This document shows, in pieces, positions 25,435 through 33,499 of a stretch of DNA of 33,541 nt (positions are counted from its first letter, which is position 1; each line of letters opens with the position of its first letter). A model generated the notes under the pieces. The model saw only the letters and a list, made by a program, of their open reading frames with translations. It was not told where the DNA came from and did no database searches. Position numbers and translations under genes: made by a program. Location: contig JACSRF010000396.1 in assembly GCA_014879875.1 (NCBI GenBank), positions 1 through 33,541 of the forward strand. Direction: 5' to 3'. This stretch comes from Anaerolinea sp. (GTDB lineage Bacteria; Chloroflexota; Anaerolineae; Promineifilales; Promineifilaceae).

Positions 25435-25464
25435 ATAATACCTGATAACAACCCGCTTTGTCAA
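25435..25464 (-). promoter_or_regulatory. Sigma70-type promoter of the LacI-type gene
   Basis: On the minus strand TTGACA (25459-25464) is followed after 18 bases by TATTAT (25435-25440). Transcription would start just before the double operator, placing the operators in the initial transcribed region. On the plus strand TATAAT (25434-25439) overlaps it and could serve the divergent gene, although no good -35 is seen. Confidence 0.6.
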
Positions 25465-25481
25465 GAGCGTTTTGTGATACA

Positions 25482-25862
25482 ATGCAGCCCCAGATGTCTG
25501 AGCAAACACCGAATTTTTATGCGCAGGTTTATGCTGTGGTGCGTCGGATTCCACAGGGGAAGGTGACGAGTTACGGCCGTATCGCCCACATGCTCGGCCG
25601 GCCCAATGCGGCGCGCGCCGTCGGCTATGCCCTGAATGCCCTCAAGGAGCAGGAAGATCACGACGTGCCCTGGCAGCGTGTGATCAACAGCCAGGGGCGC
25701 ATCAGCATTGTCAACCGCGAACATGGCGCTAATGAGCAGGCAAAGCTTTTGCGGGGCGAGGGTGTGCCGGTCAGTGACGATCTGCGCGTAGATATGCGTC
25801 TTTATTTGTGGGGTGGGCTGAATTTGATGGAGCTGGATGGCATTATCGGCAAGAATGGATGA
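25482..25862 (+). CDS. Alkyltransferase-like (Atl) DNA-lesion-binding protein
   Basis: The 126-residue protein is homologous to the C-terminal domain of O6-methylguanine-DNA methyltransferase. IPQGKVTSYGRIA (23-35) and ARAVGYALN (44-52) with the Arg finger Arg45 are conserved. The usual active-site PCHR is replaced by PWQR, with Trp64 in place of the acceptor cysteine, the hallmark of alkyltransferase-like proteins. These bind O6-alkylguanine without repairing it and hand the lesion to nucleotide excision repair. ATG codons at 25482 and 25494 are both possible starts, neither with a clear ribosome site. It is divergent from the LacI-type gene and is followed by a glycosyltransferase 47 bp downstream. 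Confidence 0.9.
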   Translation: MQPQMSEQTPNFYAQVYAVVRRIPQGKVTSYGRIAHMLGRPNAARAVGYALNALKEQEDHDVPWQRVINSQGRISIVNREHGANEQAKLLRGEGVPVSDDLRVDMRLYLWGGLNLMELDGIIGKNG

Positions 25863-25909
25863 AGGGGGAAGGTTGCCTGCTTGCCGTGTTGCGCATTACA
25901 ATCTCCGCT

Positions 25910-26875
25910 GTGAAACTCATTATTCAGATTCCCTGTTACAACGAAGCGGACACGCTGTCACAGACATTGGCCGATTTGCCGTCAACCATTCCCGGCATTG
26001 ATTGCATTGAAACGTTGATCGTGGATGATGGCAGCCGGGATGGGACGGTAGCTGTGGCGCAGGCTTGCGGCGTGACGCATATTGTGCGCCATCCGCAGAA
26101 TTTAGGGCTGGCGAAGGCATTCCAAACCGGACTGGATGCCTGTTTGCAGCGCGGCGCGGACGTCATTGTCAACACCGACGCCGATAACCAATACCCAGGG
26201 CATTACATTCTCGACCTGGTAATGCCCATCGTGCGCGGCGAGGCGGAAATTGTCATTGCCAACCGCCAGATCACCCAGATTGAGCATTTTTCGCCGCTGA
26301 AGAAGCTGCTGCAACAACTGGGCAGTTGGACGGTACGCACGGTCAGCGGCACAGACGTGCCGGATGCACCCAGTGGCTTCCGCGCCTATTCACAGGAGGC
26401 GGCGCTGCGCCTGACCATTCTCACCCGCTTCAGTTATACGTTGGAGACGATTATCCAGGCGGGCAAATTGGGGTTGGCGCTGCAAAGTGTGCCGATTGTG
26501 ACGAATGAGACGAAACGGCCGTCGCGCTTGCAGCGCAATATGTGGCACTTTATCAAAGCCCAGGCGGGAACCATCATCCGCCTCTACGCCTTCTACGAAC
26601 CCTTGCGCACCTTCGCCTACCTCTCCCTCCCCTTCCTCCTGGTAGGATTAGGCGCATGGCTGCGCTTTCTCATCATTTACCTCAACGCAGGTGGCTATGC
26701 CGGCCTGTTGCAATCCTTAACCATCGGCACCGGTCTCTTCATCGTCGGCGTCCTCATCCTCATACTTGGTATTCTCGCCGACATCATCGGCAAGCACCGT
26801 CAACTGACGCAGGAAACGTTGTACCGGCTGAAAAAGCTGGAATTGGGGCAAAGAAACGTGAACCGTAATCCGTAA
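25910..26875 (+). CDS. Family 2 glycosyltransferase, membrane-anchored
   Basis: The 321-residue protein opens with the GT2 fold, MKLIIQIPCYNEADTL, has the nucleotide-binding VDDGSRDGT (38-46) and the metal-binding NTDADNQYPG (88-97), and ends with two membrane helices (LSLPFLLVGLGAWLRFL and TGLFIVGVLILILGILAD). This layout resembles dolichyl- or polyprenyl-phosphate sugar transferases of the DPMS/GtrB/ArnC type, so the sugar acceptor is probably a lipid phosphate. The GTG at 25910 is preferred to an earlier in-frame ATG at 25808, which lies inside the Atl gene and adds a non-family extension. The last residues, NVNRNP, are already encoded by the heptad array that follows. Confidence 0.9.
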   Translation: MKLIIQIPCYNEADTLSQTLADLPSTIPGIDCIETLIVDDGSRDGTVAVAQACGVTHIVRHPQNLGLAKAFQTGLDACLQRGADVIVNTDADNQYPGHYILDLVMPIVRGEAEIVIANRQITQIEHFSPLKKLLQQLGSWTVRTVSGTDVPDAPSGFRAYSQEAALRLTILTRFSYTLETIIQAGKLGLALQSVPIVTNETKRPSRLQRNMWHFIKAQAGTIIRLYAFYEPLRTFAYLSLPFLLVGLGAWLRFLIIYLNAGGYAGLLQSLTIGTGLFIVGVLILILGILADIIGKHRQLTQETLYRLKKLELGQRNVNRNP

Positions 26876-26976
26876 ACCGTGAGCCGTGAATCGTGAGCCG
26901 TGAACGGATAACGGATAACGGATAACGGATAACGGATAACCGATTACCGATTACCGATTACCGATTACCGATTACC
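26858..26976. repeat. Seventeen-unit heptad array that changes word along its length
   Basis: From 26858 to 26976 there are exactly 17 heptads (119 bases): GTGAACC, GTAATCC, GTAAACC, GTGAGCC, GTGAATC, GTGAGCC, GTGAACG, then GATAACG four times, GATAACC once and GATTACC five times. Neighbouring units usually differ by one or two bases, so the word drifts stepwise. The array begins inside the glycosyltransferase gene and ends three bases before the ATG of the HD-domain gene. Confidence 0.97.
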
Positions 26977-26979
26977 ACC

Positions 26980-27564
26980 ATGAACCAACTGACTCAACAA
27001 CTGCAATTCATCATTGAAATAGACAAACTGAAAGGGGTGCTGCGCCGCTCGTACTTGATGGATGGGTCGCGCCGCGAAAATTCGGCTGAACATAGCTGGC
27101 ATCTGGCGCTGTTGGCGCTGACGCTGGCCGAGCACGCCAACGAGCCGGTAGATGTGACGCATGTGATCAAAATGGTTCTCGTTCACGACATTGTGGAAAT
27201 TGACGCCGGGGACACATTTTTGTATGACACGGTGGGCAATGTGAGCAAAGCGGAGCGGGAGCAGCAGGCAGCGGCGCGCATTTTTGGCCTGCTGCCGGCT
27301 ACCCAGCGGGATGAGATGCTCGCTTTGTGGCAGGAATTTGAGGCGCGGGAAACGGCCGCTTCCCGTTTTGCCAACGCGCTCGACCGGTTCATGCCCTTGC
27401 TGCACAATTATTACAACGAAGGACGGCCGTGGCGCGAACACAACATTACCCATGATCAGGTTTTACGCATGGTGCGGCACATGGGGCAAGGTTCAGAAAC
27501 GCTTTGGGAATACGCGCAAACAATCCTCGATGATGCCGTTAAACAGGGTTATTTGCTTCCTTAA
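26980..27564 (+). CDS. HD-domain phosphohydrolase (YfbR/HDDC2-like)
   Basis: The 194-residue protein has the metal-binding HD motif in order: SAEHSWHLA (His38), VHDIVEIDAGD (His69, Asp70) and NALDRFMP (Asp135). The closest family appearance is YfbR/HDDC2-type 5'-deoxynucleotidases, which dephosphorylate deoxynucleoside monophosphates; the exact substrate is inferred. The start ATG is preceded only by GATTACC repeats and ACC, with no Shine-Dalgarno, so translation may be leaderless-like or coupled to the upstream gene. The 3' end overlaps the convergent Lon gene by 26 bases. Confidence 0.9.
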   Translation: MNQLTQQLQFIIEIDKLKGVLRRSYLMDGSRRENSAEHSWHLALLALTLAEHANEPVDVTHVIKMVLVHDIVEIDAGDTFLYDTVGNVSKAEREQQAAARIFGLLPATQRDEMLALWQEFEARETAASRFANALDRFMPLLHNYYNEGRPWREHNITHDQVLRMVRHMGQGSETLWEYAQTILDDAVKQGYLLP

Positions 27565-29989
27565 ACTGACCTGGCTCGTAACTACAGGCGGCGCGGATCG
27601 GCCGTTCAGCCCCCCCATTTGGCGTGATGGGCGGCACAGTGGGGTGTGGGTCTGGTTCGGCGTTGCTTTCGACGGTGAATGGGCCGTGGAGCGAGGTCAG
27701 CAGCGCCACCTTCAGCACCTCGTCCAGCGATTGCACCGGAATCAACGTCAAGTCTTTACGGATGCGGTCGGGCAGTTCCGGGATATCTTTCGCGTTGTCT
27801 TTGGGCAGCAGCACCGTCTTGATGCCGGCGCGATGGGCGGCGATGGTTTTTTCCTTAAGGCCGCCAATGGGCAGCACCTTGCCGCGCAGCGTCACCTCGC
27901 CGGTCATGGCGACGTCCTTGCGCACCGGTCGTTGGGTGAAGGCGGAGATAACGGCCGTCGCCATGCTAATCCCCGCGCTTGGCCCATCTTTCGGCGTTGC
28001 CCCGTCGGGCACGTGAATGTGGATGTTTACCTTGTCAAACAGCGTCGGCGACAGGCCCAGCGCGCGCGCATTGGCGCGGGTATAGGTGAGGGCCGCCTGC
28101 GCCGATTCGCGCATCACGTCGCCCAAGGAACCGGTGAGGGTGATACGGCCGTTGCCCTCGCTCAGACTCACCTCAATCGGCAAAATGTTGCCGCCGAAGT
28201 TCGTTACCGCCAGCCCCGTTACCACGCCGATCTCATCTTGCTCTTCGGCCGTGCCATAGGTAAACTTTTGCGGTCCCAGGAATTCAGCTACGTCGGCGGC
28301 CGTTACTGTGAATGGGCCAGATTTACCCCCTGCCACCTGTACCGCCAGCTTGCGCACCACCGAACCGATATTGCGCTCCAACTGACGCACCCCCGCCTCT
28401 CGCGTATAGTGGCGGATCATGTCTATCAGCGCCTCTTTGGTCAGCGTCATCTCCAGATCGCCAATGCCATGCCCTTCCAACTGCTTCTTTAGCAAATAAT
28501 GGGTGGCAATCGCCAGCTTATCATCCTCAATGTAGCCGGGCATGGTGATCGTCTCCATGCGGTCGAGCAAGGCGGCGGGAATGGTGCTGAGTTGGTTCGA
28601 GGTGGTGATGAAGATGACCTGGCTCAAATCAAACGGCGCTTCCAGGTAATGGTCCGTAAAGCTGTGGTTTTGTTCCGGGTCAAGCACTTCCAGCAGCGCC
28701 GACGCCGGGTCGCCGCGCCAATCTGCGCCTACCTTGTCAATTTCATCCAGCACAATCACCGGATTGCGCGTGCCTGCGTCACGCAGGGCGCGAATCAGGC
28801 GGCCGGGAATGGCGCCAATATAGGTGCGGCGATGGCCGCGAATTTCCGCCTCGTCGCGCACGCCCCCCAGGCTGATGCGCGCCACCTTGCGCCCCATGGC
28901 GCGGGCGACCGAGGTAGCAATGGAGGTTTTGCCTACGCCGGGCGGTCCGTTCAGGTTGATAATCGCGCCGCGCATTTTGTTGCCCGCCAGTTTACGTACC
29001 GCCACGTACTCCACAATGCGATCTTTGACATCTTCCAGCCCGTGATGATCTTCGTCAAGGATGGCGCGTGTGTGGTCAATGTCCAGGTTGTCTTCTGTCA
29101 TGCTGTTCCAGGGCAGTTCAACCATCCATTCCAGATACGTGCGGATGACGCTGGCTTCGGCCGATTGCGGCCCCTGGTACTCTAATCGTTTTAATTCGCT
29201 TTCGGCGCGTTCCTGGACGTCGGTGGGCATTCCGGCTTCGCTAATTTTCTTGCGCAGCATTTCTACCAGGTCTTCCCCCTCGTCACCCAACTCTTTGCGG
29301 ATCGCTTTCATTTGCTCGCGCAGCATAAATTCGCGCTGCATTTTGTCGGCGCCGGCGCGGGCGTCTTCCTGAATTTTGCTGCGGATTTCAGCGATGCGCA
29401 GCTCTTTTTTCAGATAATCGAGCACCTTGTCCAAACGGCCGACACCGTGCAGGTCTTGCAGCAGTTCCAACTCCAGATCGAAGGGGAGGTTGAGCAGCCC
29501 GGACATGTAGTCGGCCAACTGTCCGGCCGTATCTTTGCTGCGCGTGTTGGCGATGACTTGTTGGTTGGCTTCGCCCAGCGCTTCGGCGTACTGTTCCAGA
29601 TAGGCGATGGTTTCGGCCATCAAGAGGGGGGGGGCGTCGTCCGTCTTGGTAGGCAGCTCGGCGTAGGTTCCCTTCAGGTAAGGTTCGCCGTCTTCCAGGC
29701 TGAGAAATTGGACGCGGCGGTGCAGGTCTACCAACATTTGCACGCCAACGTGGGGGGCGCGCAGCACATCGCGCACGTTGGCGCGGATGCCGATGGGAAC
29801 CAGGTCGTCGGTGGTTGGATCTTCAATGTCGGCGTTGTACTGCACCAGAATGAGCAGATCGCCCCCTTGTTCGAGCGCGGCCTGGGCTGCCGCTAAGGAA
29901 CGGCGGCGGCCGATGGAGATGGTGGTGGTGACGCCGGGAAAGACAGCGCCGCCACGTAACGGAATAACCGGAATTTGTTTTTGTATCAT
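27539..29989 (-). CDS. lon: ATP-dependent Lon protease
   Basis: Cytoplasmic AAA+ serine protease that degrades misfolded and regulatory proteins. The 816 residues contain the Lon N-terminal substrate domain (IPVIPLRGGAVFPG), a coiled-coil region (about 200-260), Walker A GPPGVGKTS (348-356), Walker B VIVLDEIDK (411-419), and the proteolytic dyad Ser671 in KDGPSAGIS and Lys714 in GGLKEKTIAAHRAG, with the same 43-residue spacing as E. coli. A Pro/Asn-rich tail of about 45 residues follows the protease domain; its last codons overlap the convergent HD gene. GAGGGA before the ATG is a good ribosome site. A candidate promoter lies upstream at 30056-30084. Confidence 0.98.
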   Translation of the reverse strand: MIQKQIPVIPLRGGAVFPGVTTTISIGRRRSLAAAQAALEQGGDLLILVQYNADIEDPTTDDLVPIGIRANVRDVLRAPHVGVQMLVDLHRRVQFLSLEDGEPYLKGTYAELPTKTDDAPPLLMAETIAYLEQYAEALGEANQQVIANTRSKDTAGQLADYMSGLLNLPFDLELELLQDLHGVGRLDKVLDYLKKELRIAEIRSKIQEDARAGADKMQREFMLREQMKAIRKELGDEGEDLVEMLRKKISEAGMPTDVQERAESELKRLEYQGPQSAEASVIRTYLEWMVELPWNSMTEDNLDIDHTRAILDEDHHGLEDVKDRIVEYVAVRKLAGNKMRGAIINLNGPPGVGKTSIATSVARAMGRKVARISLGGVRDEAEIRGHRRTYIGAIPGRLIRALRDAGTRNPVIVLDEIDKVGADWRGDPASALLEVLDPEQNHSFTDHYLEAPFDLSQVIFITTSNQLSTIPAALLDRMETITMPGYIEDDKLAIATHYLLKKQLEGHGIGDLEMTLTKEALIDMIRHYTREAGVRQLERNIGSVVRKLAVQVAGGKSGPFTVTAADVAEFLGPQKFTYGTAEEQDEIGVVTGLAVTNFGGNILPIEVSLSEGNGRITLTGSLGDVMRESAQAALTYTRANARALGLSPTLFDKVNIHIHVPDGATPKDGPSAGISMATAVISAFTQRPVRKDVAMTGEVTLRGKVLPIGGLKEKTIAAHRAGIKTVLLPKDNAKDIPELPDRIRKDLTLIPVQSLDEVLKVALLTSLHGPFTVESNAEPDPHPTVPPITPNGGAERPIRAACSYEPGQFKEANNPV

Positions 29990-30055
29990 GAGTCCCTCAA
30001 GCGTATTCGTCGCTCATCCTGCGAATTTCCAAAGAACCTGCGTTTTTAGTATGCG

Positions 30056-30084
30056 ATTATTGTTGCCGCTGTTCAATAGGTCAA
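30056..30084 (-). promoter_or_regulatory. Candidate promoter of lon
   Basis: Minus-strand TTGACC (30079-30084) and AATAAT (30056-30061) are separated by 17 bases, about 70 bp before the lon start. The AT-rich stretch 29990-30216 contains no gene and no recognisable heat-shock operator. Confidence 0.35.
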
Positions 30085-30216
30085 TAGTATTGTACGGAAT
30101 AGTATTAACATCACGATGGTTTTGTATCAGAACTGCGTATGACATTCCCAGAGGCCAATACATAATACGCAATACACAACAAATTCGTGCCCTGCAAAAC
30201 GCTAACCGACCGCCGT

Positions 30217-31776
30217 TTACCTTGCCGGATAGCCGGTGACGCTGCGGATGGTTTCGTACAATGGCTTAAGCTGTTTGTACATTTTTTGGTAGACGCCGTG
30301 ATAGAGGTCGTTATAGAGGGAATGGGTGATGGGGTCCGGGATGAAGGTGTCGCCGGTGCGGGTCATGGTGGCAACGGCCGTTGCAAAATCTGAATGCAGC
30401 CCCACTCCCACCGCCACGTCAATGGCCGCGCCCAAACCAGACGCCTCGTAGATGTGCGGCCGCGAGACGGGCAGGCCAAAGACGTCGGCCGTGATTTGCA
30501 TGGCGGCGTCGCTTTGCGAACCGCCGCCGGCCACGCGCAGCTCGGTGATCGGCACGCCGCTGCGCTTTTCTGTGCGCTCCTTGCCTTCGCGCAGGGCATA
30601 GGCCAGCCCTTCCAAAATGGCGCGGTAGAAATGGCCGCGCGTGTGAACGTCGCCCCAGCCAATGATCGCCCCTTTCGCTTCTGGGCCGGGCACGCGCAGT
30701 CCCGGCGACCAGTAGGGCTGTAAGGTCAGGCCCAGGGAGCCGGGCGGCACGTCGGCGATCAGGTTGTCGAATAATTCCTCGGCCTGGACGCCTCGTTCGG
30801 CAGCCAATTGGTGTTCGCGCAGGCCAAATTCGCGCTTGAACCAGCTCACCATCCAGAAGCCGCGATACACTTGAATTTCCAGGCTGTAAGCGTCGGGCAC
30901 GGCGGAGGGGTAGGGGGGGATGAGAGGGATAACTTCGACGTACCGTTTGTGGGTGGTGTTGATGGTCGCCGTCGTGCCGTAACTCAGCGCGCCGATGTGT
31001 GGTTCCAGCGCGCCGCAGCCGATGACCTCGCACGCTTTGTCGGCGGCGGCGGCGATGAGCGGCATGCCAACGGGGATGCCGGTGGCGGCGCTGGCGGCGG
31101 GGGTGATGACGCCCAGGCTTTGCGCCGGCGGGATGAGGTCGGGCAGTTTGTCGGGGGACATGGGCAGCGCGCGCCATTTCCAATCCCACGCTTTGGCCCA
31201 GGTTTTTGCCTTGTAGTCCAGGGGCATGTAGCCGACCTGGCCGCCAACGGAGTCTACAAATTGCCCGGTTAGTTTGTGCGTCAGGTAGCCGGAGAGGTAG
31301 AGGTATTTGTGCGTTTGCTCCCAGATGCGCGGCTGGTGGTGCATGATCCAGTTGGCTTCGGCTTCGGCCTGGATGTAGGCGACGGTTTCGCGCATCCCGG
31401 CGAGCCTGAAGGCGGCCCCCCACAGCCCGCCCACCGGTTTTAACCCTTCCGTGCGCCGCTGGTCCAGCCAGACGATGGCCGGGCGTAACGGCCGTCCCTG
31501 CGCATCCACATTAACGACGGTAGCCCGCTGTGTGGTCAGCCCAACGCCGGCGATGGCTGCCGGGGGGATGTCGCTGATTTGCCACAGCTGTTGACACGCC
31601 TGGCAAACGGCCGTCCAGTACACGTCTGGGTCTTGCTCGGCCCAACCGGGATGGGGCGAGACGTAGGGTTCGATGGGGATTTGCGTTTTGTGGTGCAGAC
31701 GGCCGTGCGCGTCGAACAGCAGCGCCCGCACGCTTTGCGTGCCAACGTCGAGGGCGAGGAGATATTCTTGGCTCAT
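30217..31776 (-). CDS. FGGY-family carbohydrate kinase
   Basis: Sugar or polyol kinase, 519 residues. The phosphate loop is [16 protein letters not shown] (7-22), WLDQR (103-107) belongs to the sugar site, Asp246 in AAADKACE is the likely catalytic base, and [17 protein letters not shown] is the C-terminal ATP-site signature. The family covers xylulose, glycerol, gluconate and fuculose kinases; substrate cannot be assigned from sequence, though the overall look is closer to xylulokinase-like members. It is followed on the same strand by lon (227 bp further), and preceded by a metallopeptidase gene. Its ribosome site AGAGG (31784-31788) lies inside a copy of the ACAGAGGTTCAC repeat word. Confidence 0.9.
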   Translation of the reverse strand: MSQEYLLALDVGTQSVRALLFDAHGRLHHKTQIPIEPYVSPHPGWAEQDPDVYWTAVCQACQQLWQISDIPPAAIAGVGLTTQRATVVNVDAQGRPLRPAIVWLDQRRTEGLKPVGGLWGAAFRLAGMRETVAYIQAEAEANWIMHHQPRIWEQTHKYLYLSGYLTHKLTGQFVDSVGGQVGYMPLDYKAKTWAKAWDWKWRALPMSPDKLPDLIPPAQSLGVITPAASAATGIPVGMPLIAAAADKACEVIGCGALEPHIGALSYGTTATINTTHKRYVEVIPLIPPYPSAVPDAYSLEIQVYRGFWMVSWFKREFGLREHQLAAERGVQAEELFDNLIADVPPGSLGLTLQPYWSPGLRVPGPEAKGAIIGWGDVHTRGHFYRAILEGLAYALREGKERTEKRSGVPITELRVAGGGSQSDAAMQITADVFGLPVSRPHIYEASGLGAAIDVAVGVGLHSDFATAVATMTRTGDTFIPDPITHSLYNDLYHGVYQKMYKQLKPLYETIRSVTGYPAR

Positions 31777-31778
31777 AT

Positions 31779-31796
31779 GTGAACCTCTGTGTAACT
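31779..31796 (-). promoter_or_regulatory. Repeat word supplying the ribosome binding site
   Basis: The minus-strand sequence AGTTACACAGAGGTTCAC matches the repeat words at 6916-6935 and 15190-15201. Its AGAGG core sits seven bases before the kinase ATG, so a dispersed repeat appears to serve as Shine-Dalgarno. Confidence 0.5.
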
Positions 31797-31813
31797 GAAG
31801 AGATACACGATTT

Positions 31814-33454
31814 TTACTCGTTACCAGGGAATACCCAGGTGGTGAATAGGTCGGCCAGATTGCAGGCGCAGGTCTGCTCGGCCAGGTTTTGGAAGTCGGC
31901 GCCGGTGGCGATGCCCCATTGGAATTGGTGGACGTAAGCGCGCAGGAAGGCGTCGAAGGTCTCCTGGCCCATGGTCGCGGCTAATTGGTGGATGAAGATG
32001 GGGCCACGGCCGTACACAATGCCGCCATATTCGTTGTTGTTGTAAGCGGCGACCGGCAGGCCAATGGCAATGTCGGCCATGTCCACGACGTCCCAGTACC
32101 CTTCCAGGGCGTTGTAAAACGTTTGCGCGGCAGGGGGGCCGCCGGTGTCGAGGTAGTAAAGATAGGTGACGTACTGCGTAACCGCTTCATCCAGCCACGG
32201 CTCGCGCAGTTGGTCGTTGCCCACCAGGCTGTAAAACCATTGGTGGCCGACCTCGTGCGCGGTGGTAGATTCGAGGCGGACGCGGTTGGGCAGGCCGCCG
32301 CTGCTGGCGTCCAGGTCGTAAATGCGCAGGGCGTTGACGATGATGCCGGGGTATTCGATGCCCAACGCCAGGGTGGGAGTGCTGACCACATCCAGCTCGG
32401 TGAAGGGGTAAGGGGTGAAGCGGTCGCCGAAGCTGGTGAGGGCGGCGGCGGCGAAGTCGAGCACGGCCGTTGCCCCTTCTGTGTAGCGTGCCGGAGCAAA
32501 ACTATTGATGGTGACGTCCCCAACCTGGCGCGATAGGGTGATGTAGTCGTGGCTGGCAGCCAGGTAGAAGTCGCGCATGGGGCCGGCGGCGAAAACGCGC
32601 CCGCCATCGCTGCCCATCACCTCATACCCGCTGGCAGCGATGACGAGATCGTCCGGGGCGGTGATGCGCACCAGGTAGAAGCTGGTGTCAGAATAGGTGA
32701 CGTCGCCCTGGGGCGCGGGCGGGTCGGCGCGCCAGCCGGGCGTATCATACACGGCGACCAGCGGGTAAAAATGGGCCAGCGCCAGGATGTCCTCCTGGTA
32801 GGCGAAGACGTTGTAGTTGCGTTGGCTGTCGGTGGGGATGAGGGTGGTGAAGGTGCAGCGGATGACGACGGCTGCACCGGGCAGCAGCGGCGCGGGGAGG
32901 GGCACGCGCATGATGCTGTTGGCCGTTTGCAAAATTGGGGCGACGGCACGGCCGTTGACCGTCACATCTTGCACGGTAATATCCCCGCCGAGGAGGTTGG
33001 GGAAGAGGTGGAAAACGACCTGGTCTAAGGGGACGTTCTCCTGATTGGTGTAGCGAATCTCTTGCATGCCGGATACGGCCGTCAGGCTCTCACTCAGGTA
33101 CAGATCGAGCAGATACACGGTGGCCCCTGGCAGTTGTTGTAAAACGTCTTGCGCGGCGGGGATCAGGCCGGGGCGGAACAGGGAGCGGTCATCCCAGGCG
33201 ATGTCGAAAAGGGTGGGCGCGGGTAAGTCAGCGGCGACGGCCGTTGGCGGCGTGGGCGCGGCGCTGGTTGGTAAGGCTCCGGCGACGGCCGTTGTGGGCT
33301 GTGGCGCGGATGTGACGGTGGCGCGTGGGCGCAGGGCTGTTTCTGTTGGCGGGGCCGAGGTTGGGGTGACGGGAACGGCCGTTGGCTGACGGCAGCCAAC
33401 CAGCAGCGCCAACGAGAGCAGGGATAACAGGTGGAGGTGGTAGATGTGGTTCAT
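31814..33454 (-). CDS. M1-like zinc metallopeptidase lipoprotein
   Basis: An exported 546-residue aminopeptidase-like protein. The signal peptide ends at the lipobox LVGC (Cys21), followed by a Thr/Pro/Ala-rich linker to about residue 80. The zinc site is His400-Glu401-x3-His404 in [11 protein letters not shown] with the third ligand Glu423 in [15 protein letters not shown] (365-370) corresponds to the exopeptidase GxMEN region, and Tyr481 in VYGRGPIF matches the transition-state tyrosine of family M1. It probably trims peptides outside the cell membrane. The signal n-region lacks Lys or Arg, which is unusual. ACGGCCGT occurs seven times, three of them in the linker, encoding Thr-Ala-Val. Upstream lies a hairpin. 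Confidence 0.93.
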   Translation of the reverse strand: MNHIYHLHLLSLLSLALLVGCRQPTAVPVTPTSAPPTETALRPRATVTSAPQPTTAVAGALPTSAAPTPPTAVAADLPAPTLFDIAWDDRSLFRPGLIPAAQDVLQQLPGATVYLLDLYLSESLTAVSGMQEIRYTNQENVPLDQVVFHLFPNLLGGDITVQDVTVNGRAVAPILQTANSIMRVPLPAPLLPGAAVVIRCTFTTLIPTDSQRNYNVFAYQEDILALAHFYPLVAVYDTPGWRADPPAPQGDVTYSDTSFYLVRITAPDDLVIAASGYEVMGSDGGRVFAAGPMRDFYLAASHDYITLSRQVGDVTINSFAPARYTEGATAVLDFAAAALTSFGDRFTPYPFTELDVVSTPTLALGIEYPGIIVNALRIYDLDASSGGLPNRVRLESTTAHEVGHQWFYSLVGNDQLREPWLDEAVTQYVTYLYYLDTGGPPAAQTFYNALEGYWDVVDMADIAIGLPVAAYNNNEYGGIVYGRGPIFIHQLAATMGQETFDAFLRAYVHQFQWGIATGADFQNLAEQTCACNLADLFTTWVFPGNE

Positions 33455-33473
33455 TGCTTGTTAGAGGCTGCAT

Positions 33474-33499
33474 CTTTTGCCAGACTTCGCTGGCAAAAG
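33474..33499. repeat. Perfect 10-bp hairpin upstream of the metallopeptidase gene
   Basis: CTTTTGCCAG (33474-33483) and CTGGCAAAAG (33490-33499) flank an ACTTCG loop. It could be the leader hairpin of the metallopeptidase message or the terminator of a gene beyond the window. It is followed by AT-rich TAATGAATAATTAATAATG repeats. Confidence 0.7.

Noticed and set aside
26858-26976. CRISPR array
   Set aside because: Units are 7 bp with no spacers and no cas genes nearby; it is a simple tandem repeat.
30419-31423. 334-codon minus-strand frame overlapping the sugar kinase in another frame
   Set aside because: The translation is Arg/His/Pro-rich and unstructured, while the kinase frame carries all FGGY motifs.
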